From NCBI GenBank assembly GCA_013396655.1, contig WBMV01008435.1, positions 496,001 through 560,000 of the forward strand: a stretch of 64,000 nt of DNA, written 5' to 3'. Positions within the stretch are counted from its first letter, which is position 1, and every line of letters starts with the position of its first letter. The notes beneath the pieces are model-generated. The model did not search any database, was not told the DNA's origin, and was given only the letters and a program-made list of their open reading frames with translations. Position numbers and translations under genes: made by a program. This DNA comes from Campylorhamphus procurvoides. Taxonomy: Eukaryota; Chordata; Aves; Passeriformes; Dendrocolaptidae. Shown piece by piece: positions 60,670 through 64,000 of the stretch.

Positions 60670-63600
60670 CTGGGTTAAACACAGCAGGTCCAAAAACGTG
60701 TCAGCAGTGACCGTCCTCAAACTCGTGGCAACCTCTTACAGATGAAGGCAGGTCATTGGAGGAACTCTGGTTCCCAAGTGCTTGGAACTCAGAGGAGTCC
60801 AGCCTGAGCAGGGGCCAGATCTTCCAAAGCCCTCCTGTCTCACAAGCTTCTACTTGTCACTCAGGACCACATCCACAAAGAAGACACCAATCAACAGGCC
60901 CCCCACATGATCAGCTTTTGAAAGTCTGTCTTCAGCTGATGGACCTCAGAAAAACCCTCTAGGCAGTATGCAAAACCCCACCCACCTTAAAATGACTCAT
61001 TCCCATCTCTAAAATGACTCATTTGCTCAAGATAATTTTTGCAAACACTTATTTACTGTCAGGTTCTTGTCAATAACAAAGCTGAGAGAAAAAGAAGCAA
61101 AGACCCATATGCATCCCATATAACATCAGGCACTGAACTAAGGTACCCAAATTAGGACTGTAGCCCTCTGGGCTCCTCCCATAGTTAAAGGGAAGTTAAA
61201 AGCCCTTCCACAGAGTGATTCAGCCACAGGAGGATTTGATTTGCCTTTAGGGGGTGTCTCTCTCCATATTAACCTGTGCAGGATCACACAGATGACATCT
61301 CTTGTAACTTATACTCCTCAGTCTACGGTTTCTCGATCTGGGAACTCAAGAAGTTCCCACCTGTTCACTCTTGTCCCTGTGGCACAAAGCATAGAGGCTT
61401 CAGCATAGCCAACACAACTGCCTGGCACCAAGATCAGAGACCTCAGTCAGAGTCAAGAGCCTGAAAAATTTAATTTACAGAGCTTTTCTTCCTCCAGACC
61501 AGGTCGTTGCCCACGTTCACAGCACAACTCCCCAGTTGCTTGTGCATGTGCTACATCACAGCAGTGGGATGGGGGACCTGCAGGAGGGGAGCCTTTAGGC
61601 TGGCATTGCCACTCTGTGCTCCATGAGGACAAGACAGCAGCCTGGCTCCTGACTCGAGATGGATCCAGGCCTGCAACAAGATGTTTGTGGCACAGGAGAA
61701 GACTCCACATCTCTTCATGGACATAGTGGTACAAGACCAAAGGAAATCCCGTAACATTCCTGAAAAGTGAATAAAAGCTGACACATAGAAATAAATGGAA
61801 AGATAGTATATTTAGATTAGATATTAGGAACAAATTATTTACTGTGAGGATGGTAAGACAAAGGAACAGGTTTCCCAGAGGAGTGCCCCTTCTTTGGAAG
61901 TGTTCAAGACCATGTTGGATAGGGCTGTAAGCAGCCTGGTTTAATGGAAGGTCTCCCTGCCCATGCCAGGGGCTTAGAACGAGATGATCTTTAAGGTCCC
62001 TTCCAAACCAAACCCTTCTGTGTTTCTATGAGTGTGTATGTAAAAGCAGCACAGCTTTGTGGCCACCAGGTGTATATGGGTTGGAAGTATAGCCAGGCTT
62101 TAGCACTATGGTTATACAGTCTGCCCTTTACTAACTATTCATTATATTCATGAGACAACATGCCGCTGAGGAAGAAAGCAAGCACAAATGTCAGGGTACT
62201 GTCAAACTTTGACAATGGAGCTATGTAAATAACATTGTTATGTATGCATGTCTCAGGCAACATTAGTGGGGGCTGACTGGAACATCTTTGAAGGTAGTAA
62301 GACTATTTATATGCCTAATATTAATATAGGCATGTATCTAGAGTGAGGAAGGTGTTTTTAATTGAAAAGTACTCTGACTTTTTGTTTTAAAATGTTTTCC
62401 TTGCAATAGGTATCTAAAATTGTTCTAAATGCCTTAATTCCCTAAAATAAGTTTATTATTTGTGCAATAATGGAGAATAAATCACTACAGTGTACAGAAT
62501 GAAGAAAGGAAATAAAGACGTATATAAAGGGGGAAAAGACCCCTTGCATTTATTCATGATACCTTTAATGTTTCAAGATTTCTTGTGCTTATATTATCAA
62601 AGCTGGTAAATCAAGAATTGTTTTATTGATGCTATCAATAAATTGCTATCATGGTAGAGGAAGAATTGTTTTTTGCTAAAACAGTTAAATGAACAAGCCC
62701 TGTGCCTGCCAGTGGAGAAGTAGATCAATTTTCCCTTATCCATGCCTGTATGTTCCCAGTTTAATATGCCTACTAAGAAGTCTGACACTGAAAAATAGTA
62801 ATCTTCATGTTGCATTTCTCCTTTCATCTGGGTTTCCTTACTGCTAATGATAAACCTCCTCAAAACTGTGAGATTTTCTGAGCATGAGTGTGCTGGAGAA
62901 GAGGAATATTTGCAGTTGAAGAGGAAGATAACAAGTGAAGGCTGTGGTCCCTACTGTCTTCTACGAGAATGAAGGAAGTTAGAGGTTTGGTGGTCATCTG
63001 CAGATGATGCCTCAGACTCAAATATATTATTATTAAAAATTTGGTTGCCTCTTTATGCTTTGGAGGTGGCAAGATTTTGGTTTGGGGGAGAGACAGAGAG
63101 ACCACCTATGACAATTCGCAAATGAGTCTATACACGTATTTTGGAGTTTTTGTACAAAATTCATACAAACCAGGAAGTGGTGATTACTTTTGCTATTCAC
63201 CATATTGTGTCTCACCTGTGGGATACAGTGTGCTTGAAGCAATCCTCAGGTTCCTCTGCTAGCTGTTAGGGACTTACTAACTTCTCTGTACTCTCACTGC
63301 TCTCCTTACGAGTCAAAGTCACAATTGTTATTTCTCTTCCTGATTTTCTAACCCCAGAGGATTTTATACTCCATAAAATCTCATTAAAGATCAGTAAGCA
63401 GAAGAGCAAATAAGAGCTAAAAAAAGCAGCAAACAGTGAAGAAAATCTTGTTTACCAAGACTGTTAAAAGTGTCAGCACTGCTGCTGTCTCAGCACTAAG
63501 GCAATGCTTTCTGGCACCTGAATGGTGACAAAGAGGCCAAAGGAGATGGTGGACAGCAAAAACCAGGGAATGATCCATTCAGCAGTTATGGTGGGGTGTC

Positions 63601-64000
63601 CAGCCTGCAGCAGGGGTCAGCTACAGGAGCTGCAAGTTGGCAGCCTCCAGCCTGCCCCTGAAGGGGCAACTGCGCCTTCTCAACTTCAGTTTAAATACCA
63701 AGTATTTTATTCATTGGTTTCATTCACTGCATTTGAGCAGCTTTTGTCTCATCCTGATTCAGCAGACAAATTATGGCTTTTCAGGCCCACAAACTGCCCA
63801 GGTGACTTCCCAGTTTGAAAGGGACTGCAGAGCGCTGACCTGATCCACGCTGAACGCAGGAATCTGTGTTTTATGGTTTTCAGGTAAAAGATCTCATAGT
63901 GTGCTTACTTCAAGCAGTACAGATAATTTTACTATGTAGTCCACCACAGTCCCTGGTTTCCTGTGCTTCTGCTGCTACAAACAGGTGGGGACAGCATGGA
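60670..64000 (-). other. DNAJC5B: DNAJC5B intron (partial) with one CR1 fragment
   Basis: No exon for the J domain or the conserved SSWWAK segment was found here on the minus strand, so the next exon upstream lies beyond the window. Apart from the CR1 fragment at 61795-62032 nothing is recognised. Confidence 0.75.
61795..62032 (+). mobile_element. CR1 LINE 3' fragment, plus orientation
   Basis: Recognisable CR1 3' text: GGAACAGGTTTCCCAGAGGA, TTGGAAGTGTTCAAGACCAT, GTTGGATAGGGCTGTAAGCA, GCCAGGGGCTTAGAACGAGA and TGATCTTTAAGGTCCCTTCC, ending CTTCTGTGTTTCTATGAG. It lies opposite to the host gene. Confidence 0.92.

Noticed and set aside
60670..64000. Search for the DNAJC5B J-domain exons
   Set aside because: No HPD-containing frame and no SSWWAK segment with a donor was found on the minus strand, so these exons were not annotated.
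1..64000. CRISPR array, phage, operon or defence-like system
   Set aside because: No regularly spaced direct repeats and no long uninterrupted coding runs are present. The spliced genes, tRNA intron and CR1 repeats show vertebrate nuclear DNA.

Overview
The window looks like part of a bird nuclear genome. Its two protein-coding genes are vertebrate genes split by GT-AG introns, and the interspersed repeats are almost all fragments of CR1 LINEs, the dominant avian (and reptilian) retroelement. I cannot name the species from sequence alone. Gene order matches what I recall of human chromosome 8q: DNAJC5B, then a tRNA cluster, then TRIM55, both protein genes on the same strand (minus here).

Layout. 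1-10087: no exon recognised; this is the start of the last TRIM55 intron, and perhaps its unrecognised 3' end. 10088-30621: nine coding exons of TRIM55 (MuRF2), a striated-muscle RING-type E3 ubiquitin ligase. They give 499 uninterrupted codons: RING, B-box 2, coiled coil, COS box, acidic tract and a conserved C-terminal motif. The terminal exon was not found. 30622-31000: 5' UTR and promoter-like sequence. 31000-44789: intergenic, with one CR1 copy. 44790-50100: a tRNA neighbourhood with two identical tRNA-Arg(ACG) genes, one intron-containing tRNA-Tyr(GTA) divergent from the second Arg gene across a CpG-rich spacer, and a 3' remnant of a third tRNA-Arg that stops at the only ambiguous base (N, 50069). 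Several CR1 fragments surround these genes. 51862-60669: the 3' part of DNAJC5B (cysteine-string protein beta), namely the cysteine-string exon (60495-60669), the terminal coding exon (54713-54807) and a probable long 3' UTR ending near a poly(A) signal at 51862. 60670-64000: DNAJC5B intron; the J-domain exons lie beyond the window.

The two protein genes are neighbours with no evident functional link. TRIM55 acts in sarcomere and microtubule organisation and protein turnover. DNAJC5B is a palmitoylated Hsc70 co-chaperone. I found no CRISPR array, operon, provirus or other candidate for a novel system. The most unusual material is the tRNA cluster, with its truncated copy at an assembly ambiguity, and an AT-rich palindrome in DNAJC5B. 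Most long open frames are chance frames in introns, repeats or tRNA-flanking DNA.
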